Assembly (NCBI GenBank): GCA_964432985.1
Contig: CAYSPT010000036.1
Location: 1-50,113 of the forward strand
Length of the DNA stretch: 50,113 nt
Direction: 5' to 3'
Origin: CAYSPT01 sp964432985
GTDB lineage: Bacteria > Muiribacteriota > CAYSPT01
A program made the position numbers and the translations under genes. The notes under the pieces were generated by a model. The model was not told where the DNA came from. It saw only the letters and a list, made by a program, of their open reading frames with translations, and ran no database searches. Below are positions 9,359-17,398 of the stretch, one piece after another (the stretch's first letter is position 1; each line of letters begins with the position of its first letter).

Positions 9359-10576
9359 GTGAGCATACACCTGGATTTGATGCAGACCTTCGCCCTGGCC
9401 GTGGTGGTGCTGTTCATCGGGTACTTTTTCAACAACCGGATCAAGTTCCTCAAGCAGTACAACATCCCCGCGCCGGTGGTGGGAGGGATCGTGTTCGCCA
9501 TCCTGACCAGTGTTCTTCACGCCAAATTCAACTTCCAGCTGACCTACGACATGAGCCTGAAGACCCCCCTGATGCTGACCTTCTTCACCACCGTCGGCCT
9601 GGGGGCCAGTTTCACGCTGTTGAAAAAGGGCGGGCCAAAGGTGTTTCTTTTCCTGGCCCTGGCAGGCGGCTACCTTATCATACAAAACGGTGTCGGGGTT
9701 CTGGTGGCCTGGCTCACCGACCTCAACCCGCTGCTGGGCCTCATCGGCGGCTCGGTCACTCTCACCGGCGGCCACGGCACGGGGGCCACCTACGCCGAGA
9801 TGTTCGCCAACCAGCAGAACCTGCAGGCGGCCCTGGAGCTGGCCATGGCCTGCGCCACCTTCGGCCTGGTGCTGGGCGGCCTGATAGGCGGTCCCGTAGC
9901 CCAGCGGCTGATCAACCGCTACGAGCTGACGCCGGACGAAGACGTGTCAAATATTCCGATCACCGAAACTATCACCTACGACCCGGAAGACGAGGACAAG
10001 GTGACCCCGCGGCGGGTCATGGAGACCATGCTGATCATCTCCATCTGCGTCACCATCGGGACGCTCATCTTCACGTGGCTGGGCTCCCGGGGTATCGCCG
10101 CTCCCAACTTCATCTGCTCGCTCTTCATCGGCATCATCATCGCCAACCTGTGCGAGATGACGGGGATCTATCAAATCAACAAGGAGTGCGTAGACCTATG
10201 CGGCACCATCGGCCTGTCGGTCTTTCTGGCCATGGCCCTGATGTCCCTTCGCCTCTGGGAGCTGGCCAACCTGGCCGGCCCCATGCTGCTGATCCTGATC
10301 GTGCAGACTACCTCCCTGGCCCTGTTCTGCTACTTCGTCACCTTCCGGCTCATGGGCAAGGATTACAACGCCGCCATCATCGCTGGCGGACATTGCGGTT
10401 TCGGCCTGGGCGCCACCCCCACGGCGGTGGCCAACATGGAGGCGGTCACCTCGAAATACGGGCCGTCGCCGCAGGCGTTTCTCGTGGTCCCCATGGTGGG
10501 GGCGTTCTTCATAGACCTGGTCAACGCGGGTGTGCTGCAAAGCTTCCTCAGCTTCCTGCCGATCTTCCAGGTATAA
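9359..10576 (+). CDS. gltS: Sodium/glutamate symporter GltS
   Basis: 405 residues, close to the 401 of E. coli GltS. Known family role: Na+-coupled glutamate uptake across the inner membrane. The whole chain is hydrophobic, with about ten or more membrane spans. Recognisable segments include FLKQYNIPAPVVGG near the N-terminus, DMSLKTPLMLTFFTTVGLGA, the pore-loop-like GGSVTLTGGHGTGATYAEMF and AMACATFGLVLGGLIGGPVA. Start: the GTG at 9359 has GAAAGGAG seven bases upstream. The next gene, a TAXI-type binding lipoprotein, starts 13 bp after the stop, so the two are probably co-transcribed. That partner suggests the ligand may not be plain glutamate; this is inference. The family call is secure, the substrate is not. 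Confidence 0.93.
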   Translation: MSIHLDLMQTFALAVVVLFIGYFFNNRIKFLKQYNIPAPVVGGIVFAILTSVLHAKFNFQLTYDMSLKTPLMLTFFTTVGLGASFTLLKKGGPKVFLFLALAGGYLIIQNGVGVLVAWLTDLNPLLGLIGGSVTLTGGHGTGATYAEMFANQQNLQAALELAMACATFGLVLGGLIGGPVAQRLINRYELTPDEDVSNIPITETITYDPEDEDKVTPRRVMETMLIISICVTIGTLIFTWLGSRGIAAPNFICSLFIGIIIANLCEMTGIYQINKECVDLCGTIGLSVFLAMALMSLRLWELANLAGPMLLILIVQTTSLALFCYFVTFRLMGKDYNAAIIAGGHCGFGLGATPTAVANMEAVTSKYGPSPQAFLVVPMVGAFFIDLVNAGVLQSFLSFLPIFQV

Positions 10577-10589
10577 GGGGGTGAGCCGA

Positions 10590-12161
10590 ATGAAAACTAC
10601 GAACCGATATTCACACAACAACCGGCCCGTCCGCCGCCGCATTCCGTACCAATTCGTCGTCTGCCTGCTGCTGGCCTCGTTCTCGTGCCTGCTGCTCGCC
10701 GGGTGCCGCAAGGGCCCCGACCGCGGCGACCTGACCAGTGAGATCCAGGCCAAGCTGGACTCACGTTTCCAGCCCGGGCTGTTCAAGATCACCTACATGA
10801 CCCGAAACGGCTCCTACCCGTTCAGCGACGAGGACGGCTCCTCCCGCCTGCTGGTCTACTTCAAGGCGCGGGTGGAGTTCCTGCAGGACTACAGCCTGTC
10901 GGAGTGGGACAAGCTCAACGCCTCCACCCTGGCCACGGTGCTGGGCGCCAGCCGCCACGGCATTACCGGTATCGATCCCAAGGGCAACAAGAAAGGCGAC
11001 CTGCTGCGCATCTACGGTACCAGCACCTACCAGGACAAAGCCGGCAAGTGGGTCCCCTCCAACCGAATCGCGCCCAAGATGGTCAAAAAGGAGGACAAAC
11101 CTTTCTTCGACCAGAAGACCGAATTGGACGAGACCATGGCGGAGCTCACCGGCCGGGTGACCGAGCTGAAGAAGGAAAACAAGCCCGAGCACCTGACCGC
11201 CCTGGAGGCGGAGCTGACCCGGGCGGTGAAAAAGATAAACCTGAAGCTGGACCGGCTGGACAACCGAATCTCGCTCACCACCGGGTTCCCCAGCGGCGAG
11301 TATTTTGCCATTGGCCGGGGGCTGGAGAAGATGTTCAAGCAGAACAACCGCCCCTTCAGAAGTTACCCCAGCACGGGCAGCATCGAGAACTGCCGTCTGG
11401 TTGAGGGACGGGAAGCCGATTTCGGCATCAGCCAGAACGACGTGGCCTGGATGGCCCTCAACGGCGAAGGGCAGGATCTGTTCGAAGAGGCCTACCCCAT
11501 GAAGAACCTGCGGGCGGTCTGCGCCCTGTACCCCGAGGTCATCCAGATCATCACCCTGAAGTCCTCCAGCCTGCGCACCGTCCAGGACCTGAAGGGCAAG
11601 CGGGTCAACATCTCGGTGAAGGGCTCCGGCACCCGGGTCAACGCCCTGCAGATACTTGGCGCCTACGGGTTTGCCGCAGGGGATTTCGCCGAACTGACGG
11701 AGCTTGACACCACCCGGGCCATCGCGGCGCTCAAGGATGGCAAGATCGACGCCCTGTTCCTCACCTGGGCGCTGCCCGACCGCTCCATCGAGCGTCTGGC
11801 CTCGGAGCAGCCACTTCACTTCATCCCCATCGAATCCGGGATGAAAAAACAGCTCAGCGACCGTATGCCGTACCTGTTCGAGTTCGTCATCCCCCGCAAC
11901 ACCTACCTGGGGCTGGATGAGGATGTGCCCACCATGGGGATGACCGCCATGCTGATCACCCACGGTGACACGCCCGACGAGCAGGTCAAGACCGTCCTGG
12001 ACACGTTGTTCGAGAACCTGGAAGGCATCTCCGAGGAAAGCATCCAGGCCAACTCTATTTCACGCAAGACGGCCACCCAGGGCATTTCCATCCCCCTGCA
12101 CAAGCGGGCGAAGCTGTACTTCGAGGAGAGTGTTGGGAAAGCTATTCCAGGAGGAGAATGA
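10590..12161 (+). CDS. TAXI-family solute-binding lipoprotein with N-terminal extension
   Basis: 523 residues from the ATG at 10590, which has AAGGGGGTGAG just upstream; the frame also runs back into gltS, but a start there is unlikely. A basic N-terminus, a hydrophobic stretch and the lipobox LLAGC give a lipoprotein signal. The C-terminal about 320 residues match the TAXI (NMT1-like) periplasmic binding fold: SGEYFAIGRGL, YPSTGSIENCRLV, ADFGISQNDVAW, LKGKRVNISVKGSGTRVNA and KIDALFLTWALP. Between lipobox and TAXI domain are about 180 extra residues ending in a Glu/Lys-rich coiled-coil-like stretch. Most TAXI proteins are about 320-340 residues, so this extension is unusual; I do not recognise it. 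Likely role: a membrane-tethered ligand receptor working with GltS rather than with a TRAP permease. Confidence 0.88.
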   Translation: MKTTNRYSHNNRPVRRRIPYQFVVCLLLASFSCLLLAGCRKGPDRGDLTSEIQAKLDSRFQPGLFKITYMTRNGSYPFSDEDGSSRLLVYFKARVEFLQDYSLSEWDKLNASTLATVLGASRHGITGIDPKGNKKGDLLRIYGTSTYQDKAGKWVPSNRIAPKMVKKEDKPFFDQKTELDETMAELTGRVTELKKENKPEHLTALEAELTRAVKKINLKLDRLDNRISLTTGFPSGEYFAIGRGLEKMFKQNNRPFRSYPSTGSIENCRLVEGREADFGISQNDVAWMALNGEGQDLFEEAYPMKNLRAVCALYPEVIQIITLKSSSLRTVQDLKGKRVNISVKGSGTRVNALQILGAYGFAAGDFAELTELDTTRAIAALKDGKIDALFLTWALPDRSIERLASEQPLHFIPIESGMKKQLSDRMPYLFEFVIPRNTYLGLDEDVPTMGMTAMLITHGDTPDEQVKTVLDTLFENLEGISEESIQANSISRKTATQGISIPLHKRAKLYFEESVGKAIPGGE

Positions 12162-12731
12162 AAGAAAGAGGCAGGACTGAGAGGCTTGCGGTGGTGCAAA
12201 CCGCTAATGTAAAAAAGTGAAGCCTGACCCCCTCACTTTCTTCGCTCCTTGCTCGAGGATGGGATTGAAAGACACTGTTACTGGATGATGTTCTACAAGT
12301 TTAATAGAAAGTTATCAGCTTTCGAGGGTACCCCTCTATCCTCTGTCCTTGGGCATGTATCCTGTCAAACACTTTGTCCTCATTTTTAGGACAACCTTCA
12401 AAGAGACACATATCTCCACGGTTTGCATCCACCAGCGGCAGGCAAGCAGGGGCCAGCATCACCTGCTCCTGCACCTGGAGCAGCAGAACAACCATCATCT
12501 GACCAATCAGGAGCGCACACCACGTCGCATGTCTTTTCTGTTGCCTGTTTTATAGATGCCATGTACTATTATAATAGAGGCAATAAAACAAGTAAGCGTG
12601 TAAACGGCAGCAGAAGCCTGTAATCCGAATGATGGACGATCAGCAGCGGATTATCCCTAAAACGGATTTATCGCCAAATGTATTCTTCGCAAATCGTTCG
12701 GGTACTATACGGAGCGGAGGACCGTTTCGAC
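12162..12731. other. Gene-poor spacer between transporter pair and pilin operon
   Basis: About 570 bp with no convincing gene; the short open frames here have no ribosome binding sites or recognisable similarity. It contains a repeat-like hairpin near 12205-12239 (listed separately) and a TATAAT at 12570-12575 without a well-spaced -35 box. The promoter of the following operon probably lies in this stretch. Confidence 0.5.
12188..12239 (-). repeat. REP-like element, diverged copy
   Basis: Read on the minus strand this contains GGGGTCAGGCTTCACTTTTT, which resembles the two copies of GGGGTCAGGTCTCAACATTT at 20068-20130. It also forms AAAGTGA...TCACTTT (12214-12238) and lies next to a second small hairpin, GCGGT...ACCGC (12188-12204). 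It could work as a terminator for the gltS-TAXI pair, but no clean U-run follows. Confidence 0.55.
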
Positions 12732-13586
12732 ATGCAGCAGGACATGCAGCAGGAGCGCGTATCCGCCGGCGGGATTTTCCTGGCTATCGCCGGGTACTGG
12801 ATGAGGAGATACCGCCTTCCCCTGGCCACGGCTGCGGTGGTGGTGCTGATGGTGGCCACGGGCATCATTCTCTGGCCTGAAGGCGACCAGAAAGAAGTCA
12901 GGGACGATCTGCTCAAGCAGTACACGCAGCAGCACAAGAAACAGGCACCCGGGACGGGCAAGCGCGTCCCAATATCCTCCGCCCCGGGCGCCACCGCTTC
13001 AGGTTCGTTATCTCACCGGATACAAAATGATCTACCGGACAAGATACTCTCCGAGATGGCCGAGTTCAAGGTTATCCAGTCCAACACGGTTCCCGAAGGC
13101 ATGGATCCCATGATGGCGGAAGCGGCCAACCTTTCTTCGCTCAACAAGGCGCACCGGGCCATGGAGGAGAAGAAGTACGAAGAAGCCTACATCCTCTACA
13201 CCCAGGCCCTGAAAGAAAAGAGCCGAAACCAGTACGTGGGGCTTTACGCCTGGGGGGGGATAATGGAGATCTGCCAGCTCAACGGCGACCAGGAGGGCTT
13301 CGAGGAGGCCCTGGCGAAATACACCGAGTGCCTCCAGTTGCTCGGTTTCGCCGCCGCCGGTGAGAACGGTTTCGACCTGTTGGCCATGCTCAACAACATG
13401 GATGAGTTCCAGAAGAACCTGGACGGGTACATCAAGAAGGTGGACGAACTTTCAGAAGACGTCAAGATCGACAGGACCATGTTCAAGGAACGTCTCAAGG
13501 ACCTGGGAAGCGAGTTTGAAGGTATGCTTAAACCCACAGGGCAGGGTGAGGTAAATAATACGGAGCAGGAAGGTGGCGGCCGGTGA
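12732..13586 (+). CDS. Membrane-anchored TPR-like protein, first gene of the pilin-like operon
   Basis: 284 residues from the ATG at 12732, chosen because GGAGCGGAGG lies 11 bases upstream; an in-frame ATG at 12678 has no such site. A short cytoplasmic N-terminus is followed by one transmembrane segment (LATAAVVVLMVATGIILW, about residues 30-48), a Lys/Gln-rich linker and helical repeats at about 130-230. In the repeats, NKAHRAMEEKKYEEAYILYTQAL has a TPR-like A/Y spacing. The rest is outside or periplasmic by prediction. Its stop overlaps the start of the PilX-like gene by 4 bp, so the two are translationally coupled. A scaffold role for the pilin-like proteins is inference; no specific family is recognised. 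Confidence 0.75.
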   Translation: MQQDMQQERVSAGGIFLAIAGYWMRRYRLPLATAAVVVLMVATGIILWPEGDQKEVRDDLLKQYTQQHKKQAPGTGKRVPISSAPGATASGSLSHRIQNDLPDKILSEMAEFKVIQSNTVPEGMDPMMAEAANLSSLNKAHRAMEEKKYEEAYILYTQALKEKSRNQYVGLYAWGGIMEICQLNGDQEGFEEALAKYTECLQLLGFAAAGENGFDLLAMLNNMDEFQKNLDGYIKKVDELSEDVKIDRTMFKERLKDLGSEFEGMLKPTGQGEVNNTEQEGGGR

Positions 13587-15790
13587 ACAAACGCGGAGTT
13601 GCCATGGTGATCCTGATGGCTATCATAGCCGTGGCCGGTTTCTACGCGGTGTACATCTTCCAGCGTTCCATGTCCACCATGGAACGCACCGTTTACAACC
13701 TGAACGAGGAAAGGGCATTGGCCCTGAGCCAGGCCGCCCTGAGGCGCTCCATCCTCACCATTCGCGACGAGATGAACGATTTTGACCTGGATTTCCGAAG
13801 CTGGTTCATGCAATTCCGTCTGCCCACGCTGACCCTGGACGCCGCTGCCAGCGAGACCTTCGGGCTGTCAGGCGGGGCCAAGATCAAGCTCGATCTGAAC
13901 GCTACCCCGCTGGGATCCCGGCTCTACGCGGAGCACACCTACGACGCCGCCGACCTGAAGCTCGGTTCGCTTATCGACTCCATGGGGGGCCGGGCGGAGG
14001 TGGAGGTAAAAGCCAAAGTAGACCGGGCCTGGGGAGTGTTTCCCGATGATCCGGACTACAATATAAAGGGAGTCACCATCGGCACCGAGGGGGTGTCCGA
14101 GAACATCTCCGACTTCCTCAAGGAAATGCTGCCCGAGGGGTCGTTGCGGTTCAACCTAAACCTGCCCACTCCCAAGATCACCATGAAGATCACCATCCGG
14201 TACTCCGGTGTCCCGCTTTTCACCCTGGACCTGGCCTCGGTGCTGGGGCTGAACCGGCTGTTCGATCTCAACCGGCTGCTCAGGTCGGTGGGCCTGGGCA
14301 ACGCCCTGAGTATCGATTTCGGGCAGCTCATCACCAACACGGTGGACAGCGCCTTGAACGATGTGCTGCCCGCCGCCTTCGGCCTGCCCGACATACAGAC
14401 CCCCAGGGCCAACCTCTGCGTGGAAAAAGTGGGGGACGTCATATTCTCAGTGAAGATCAAGTACTGGCCCGTGGAGGAGTTGCCGGATGAGTATATCGTG
14501 AGGACCATCGAGGCCCGCAAGGAGTTCAAGGTGGCCGACTGCCAGCCGATAGCCCCTCTTTACACGTTGTTCGTGGCCAACTCGGCCCTGGCCAACAAGT
14601 CCTGCAACGTGAATCCCGGCTGGGCCGGAAACGAGCTGATCGATTTCAACCGCGGCGGGGTACTGCTTCTCAACTCCTTCGACGTCACGAAGCTTGACCA
14701 GGCCATCCGCCAGGTCAACCTGCCTGGCAAGGTCAGGGTGAACGGTACTCAGAAAATGAGGGTGAACACCGCCTTCTGGGGCAAGGAGAACGGGATGAAG
14801 GGATGCGAGTTTCTCTCCATGGTGGGGCACCCGGCGCGGGAGCGGACGGTGATTCCGGACTTCAGGGGGTGCTACATCTGGGAGTGGGCCTGGCGCCGCT
14901 GGTCCTGGCCTTACATGGGGACGGCCAACAGCTGGTACACCTTCCCCACGCTGGGAACCGAATACAACCGCACCCACCCCTTCGGCACCCTGTTTCTCAA
15001 CTTCCCCCTGGGATTCAACGTCGAGGGGAACCTGGTCCACCGGTACCGGCAGTGGAATTTCCTGTACGTGGAGGTGTTCTGGCTGCCCACACCCTTCGGG
15101 GCCATACCGATTCCGCCGGTGCCCTTCGTGATATGGACCACTGACGAGAAGGAGAAGCCGCTGGGATACTCGGTGCCGAACTTCGAGAACATGGCAAAAC
15201 CGCCCACCATCTTCGATCCCAACGAGCGGATCCATCTCCCAAAGAACCTCTACTCCCTGGACCAGTACCTGAACAAGGCCTCTTACGTCTACCCCACCGG
15301 GGCTGACTTCCTGGCCGATTTTGAAAACCGTCTCGATGAAAACGGCCATTTCGTCATCGACGGCATCAATTTCATCGCCGATTCGGTACAGCTGCCCGAC
15401 ATGCGGGTGAAGGGCAAGGGGATGATCGTATCGGCGGGTAACATCAGCCTGGCCGGGTCCATCATCCAGGAAGACGACGACAACACGGTGCTTTCGCTCA
15501 TCGCCCGGCAGGGGGCCATCATGCACGCCTACGGAGACCACACGGTGGAAGCGTCCTGCTACACCAACGAGCCGCTGCACTCGTCGGGGAACCTGAAGAT
15601 CAGGGGCAACCTGGTGGTGAACAAGTTCAGCAAGGACAGCATGGGCGGCATGACCGAGGTGGAGTACATAGCCAGCAACACCAGGATGTCGCTGACCTCT
15701 ATACTCCCGGGGTACGGCAAGTACGACCCGCTTCGGTACTATGTGACCATGTCCAAGCCGTACTCCAGCTACAAAGAGATGAAACAGTGA
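13583..15790 (+). CDS. PilX-like minor-pilin-type protein with large C-terminal domain
   Basis: 735 residues; the GTG start overlaps the previous stop. The N-terminus, MNKRGVAMVILMAIIAVAGF followed by a Met/Thr/Asn-rich helix and ERALALSQAALRRSI, has the layout of PilX-type proteins: short basic leader, Arg-Gly junction, hydrophobic helix, then an amphipathic helix rich in Ala/Leu. Family knowledge: such proteins take part in initiating or decorating type IV pili or type II pseudopili. At 735 residues it is several times larger than PilX (about 200). The C-terminal about 130 residues (GNISLAGSIIQ..., GNLKIRGNLVVN) look like a beta-helix, as in bactofilin-like or adhesive tips. The middle contains a Trp/Pro-rich segment (about 420-510). 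It overlaps the PilV-like gene by 4 bp. Confidence 0.75.
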   Translation: MNKRGVAMVILMAIIAVAGFYAVYIFQRSMSTMERTVYNLNEERALALSQAALRRSILTIRDEMNDFDLDFRSWFMQFRLPTLTLDAAASETFGLSGGAKIKLDLNATPLGSRLYAEHTYDAADLKLGSLIDSMGGRAEVEVKAKVDRAWGVFPDDPDYNIKGVTIGTEGVSENISDFLKEMLPEGSLRFNLNLPTPKITMKITIRYSGVPLFTLDLASVLGLNRLFDLNRLLRSVGLGNALSIDFGQLITNTVDSALNDVLPAAFGLPDIQTPRANLCVEKVGDVIFSVKIKYWPVEELPDEYIVRTIEARKEFKVADCQPIAPLYTLFVANSALANKSCNVNPGWAGNELIDFNRGGVLLLNSFDVTKLDQAIRQVNLPGKVRVNGTQKMRVNTAFWGKENGMKGCEFLSMVGHPARERTVIPDFRGCYIWEWAWRRWSWPYMGTANSWYTFPTLGTEYNRTHPFGTLFLNFPLGFNVEGNLVHRYRQWNFLYVEVFWLPTPFGAIPIPPVPFVIWTTDEKEKPLGYSVPNFENMAKPPTIFDPNERIHLPKNLYSLDQYLNKASYVYPTGADFLADFENRLDENGHFVIDGINFIADSVQLPDMRVKGKGMIVSAGNISLAGSIIQEDDDNTVLSLIARQGAIMHAYGDHTVEASCYTNEPLHSSGNLKIRGNLVVNKFSKDSMGGMTEVEYIASNTRMSLTSILPGYGKYDPLRYYVTMSKPYSSYKEMKQ

Positions 15791-16332
15791 ACACGATGAT
15801 GAAGCTGATAACCAACGAACTGAAAATGACCGCCTGCGGCGTGGTACGCGGTAGAAAAATCTGTGCACTATACGTTCTGCCAGCGCGAGGGGTCACGCTG
15901 CTGGAAGTGCTGCTGGCGGTGGCCATCCTGACGCTGGCCATCCTGCCGCTCATGGGGGTATTCGACATCGCCACCGGTTCGACCAAGAAGAGCATGGCCC
16001 AGTCGGTGGCCACCAGCATACTGGTGTCGATCAAGCAGGAGTGCGAGTACGTGCGGTTCGAGGATTTCGGGCAGCTGGCCTTAGCGCAGCCGGGAGTGAG
16101 CCCCGTGGAGGTCCCCCCGGAGCACTTTTTTCCCAAGTCCTGGGAGGACCTGGAAAACTGCAACGATTCAGGGGATTACCCGGAGTTCGCCTGCCGGGTG
16201 CTCTGTTACCCGTACGAAGACGGAAACTCCCACCTGCACCGGCTGGAAGTGGCCGTGAGCTGGCAGGACAAAAAGGGGCTTCCAAAAGAAGTTAAACTGG
16301 GTACGCTTTTGATTTCGCAAAAAGTCTACTGA
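15787..16332 (+). CDS. PilV-like prepilin
   Basis: 181 residues. A long leader (about 35 residues) ends in RG followed by VTLLEVLLAVAILTLAILPLMGVF. This is a type IV prepilin motif with Gly at -1 and Glu at +5, followed by the standard hydrophobic alpha-1 helix. Prepilin peptidase should cut after Gly and methylate the new N-terminus. The globular part is short and contains three Cys, typical of PilV/GspI-type minor pilins. The GTG start overlaps the previous stop (GTGA). A nearby internal start would shorten the unusually long leader; I cannot decide between them. Confidence 0.82.
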   Translation: MNTMMKLITNELKMTACGVVRGRKICALYVLPARGVTLLEVLLAVAILTLAILPLMGVFDIATGSTKKSMAQSVATSILVSIKQECEYVRFEDFGQLALAQPGVSPVEVPPEHFFPKSWEDLENCNDSGDYPEFACRVLCYPYEDGNSHLHRLEVAVSWQDKKGLPKEVKLGTLLISQKVY

Positions 16333-16345
16333 GGAGGCTCCAGAA

Positions 16346-17389
16346 ATGATGAGAGCGAGAATACGGTTGACCCGTTTATATCATACTTGTGAAACAAGCG
16401 GGCCCAGGGGTTTCACCCTGGCCGAGATAGCGGTGGCCACGGTTATCTTTTTCATGATCGTGGGCGTGGCCTACTTTTTCCTCAACACCTACACCACCAA
16501 GATGCGCAAGACCGAATGCGACGACATGCTCAAGATGGAGACGGAATCAGTGATGAAAGCGGTCATGAAAGACATCTCCTCTATCCTGGATTTCAAAAAG
16601 GATGCCGACGGGAGCTACCGGCTGATGATCTGTCTCAGGGACGAGAGTCTGGAAGAAGTCCACTACAGTCTCGAGGAGCAGGAAAACGGCACAAAAGTGA
16701 TCAACCGTGTGTTCAAGGGTGTCTCCAACAAGGTCGCCGAGAGCATCCACGAGTTCGACATCACTTACGAGGAAGCGAGCTACAAGATCGACGTGACCGT
16801 GAGTACTATCGGAATCCCGGTGGGCTCCGAGGAGGTGCGCACCCACAAGTTGACCCGGACAGCCTACATCAGAGAGAGGCTGCTGGCGTCCCGGCAGCGG
16901 TTCTGGGTGAGCCACAACCGCACCGACGCCTGGGAGGCTTCCGGAGAAATTACACTGGCCCAGGACCTGGAGGACATGGCCGACCAGTTCTCCGCCAATA
17001 TCGAGGGTATCATCGCCCAGGGCGAGGCCTCCTTCCGCCAGGCCGTGAACGGGCTTCAGCAGAACATCGAGGAGCTGAGATCGAGCTCCATCCCCGGGAT
17101 CGACCGGGGCCTTAAGGAGATGTACCGGAACGTCAGGTGGTCCGTGGCCGACCTGGCGGGAAGGGGTATGCGGAGCGTGGCTGAACGCCTGGGCCGTAAG
17201 GCCGCCGCGGCCGTCGGAATCGATGACCTCAACGGGGTAATGCAGGAAGTGCGGTCGTACGGGAACAACAAGCTTAACGACGTGGCCAACGCCATCGACG
17301 GCAAGATAAAGAGCCTCCAGGCCGTCGACGAGTTGGAAGAACAGCTCGAGCAGCTGCGTAACGCCGGGCGTGGACAGGGTTGGGAGTAA
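16346..17389 (+). CDS. PilW/GspJ-like prepilin with helical C-terminal extension
   Basis: 347 residues; the ATG at 16346 has GAGGAGG nine to ten bases upstream. The leader ends RG, then FTLAEIAVATVIFFMIVGVAYFF: the canonical prepilin motif with Glu at +5. Residues about 50-180 resemble the PilW/GspJ globular part, with alternating strands such as YRLMICLRDES and VHYSLEE. The last about 150 residues (from ITLAQDLEDMADQF onward) are strongly helical with heptad-like spacing and end in a predicted coiled coil (VDELEEQLEQLRN). Such a tail is not usual for PilW or GspJ. It is part of the 12.7-20.1 kb operon and is followed after 9 bp by the HEAT protein. Confidence 0.8.
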   Translation: MMRARIRLTRLYHTCETSGPRGFTLAEIAVATVIFFMIVGVAYFFLNTYTTKMRKTECDDMLKMETESVMKAVMKDISSILDFKKDADGSYRLMICLRDESLEEVHYSLEEQENGTKVINRVFKGVSNKVAESIHEFDITYEEASYKIDVTVSTIGIPVGSEEVRTHKLTRTAYIRERLLASRQRFWVSHNRTDAWEASGEITLAQDLEDMADQFSANIEGIIAQGEASFRQAVNGLQQNIEELRSSSIPGIDRGLKEMYRNVRWSVADLAGRGMRSVAERLGRKAAAAVGIDDLNGVMQEVRSYGNNKLNDVANAIDGKIKSLQAVDELEEQLEQLRNAGRGQGWE

Positions 17390-17398
17390 CGGGCTTAC

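Noticed and set aside
12678..12731. ATG at 12678 as start of the TPR-like gene
   Set aside because: It has no ribosome binding site, while the ATG at 12732 has GGAGCGGAGG upstream.
14447..15868. Minus-strand open frame opposite the PilX-like gene
   Set aside because: The + strand protein has a clear prepilin-type start and coupling; the opposite frame has no recognisable features.
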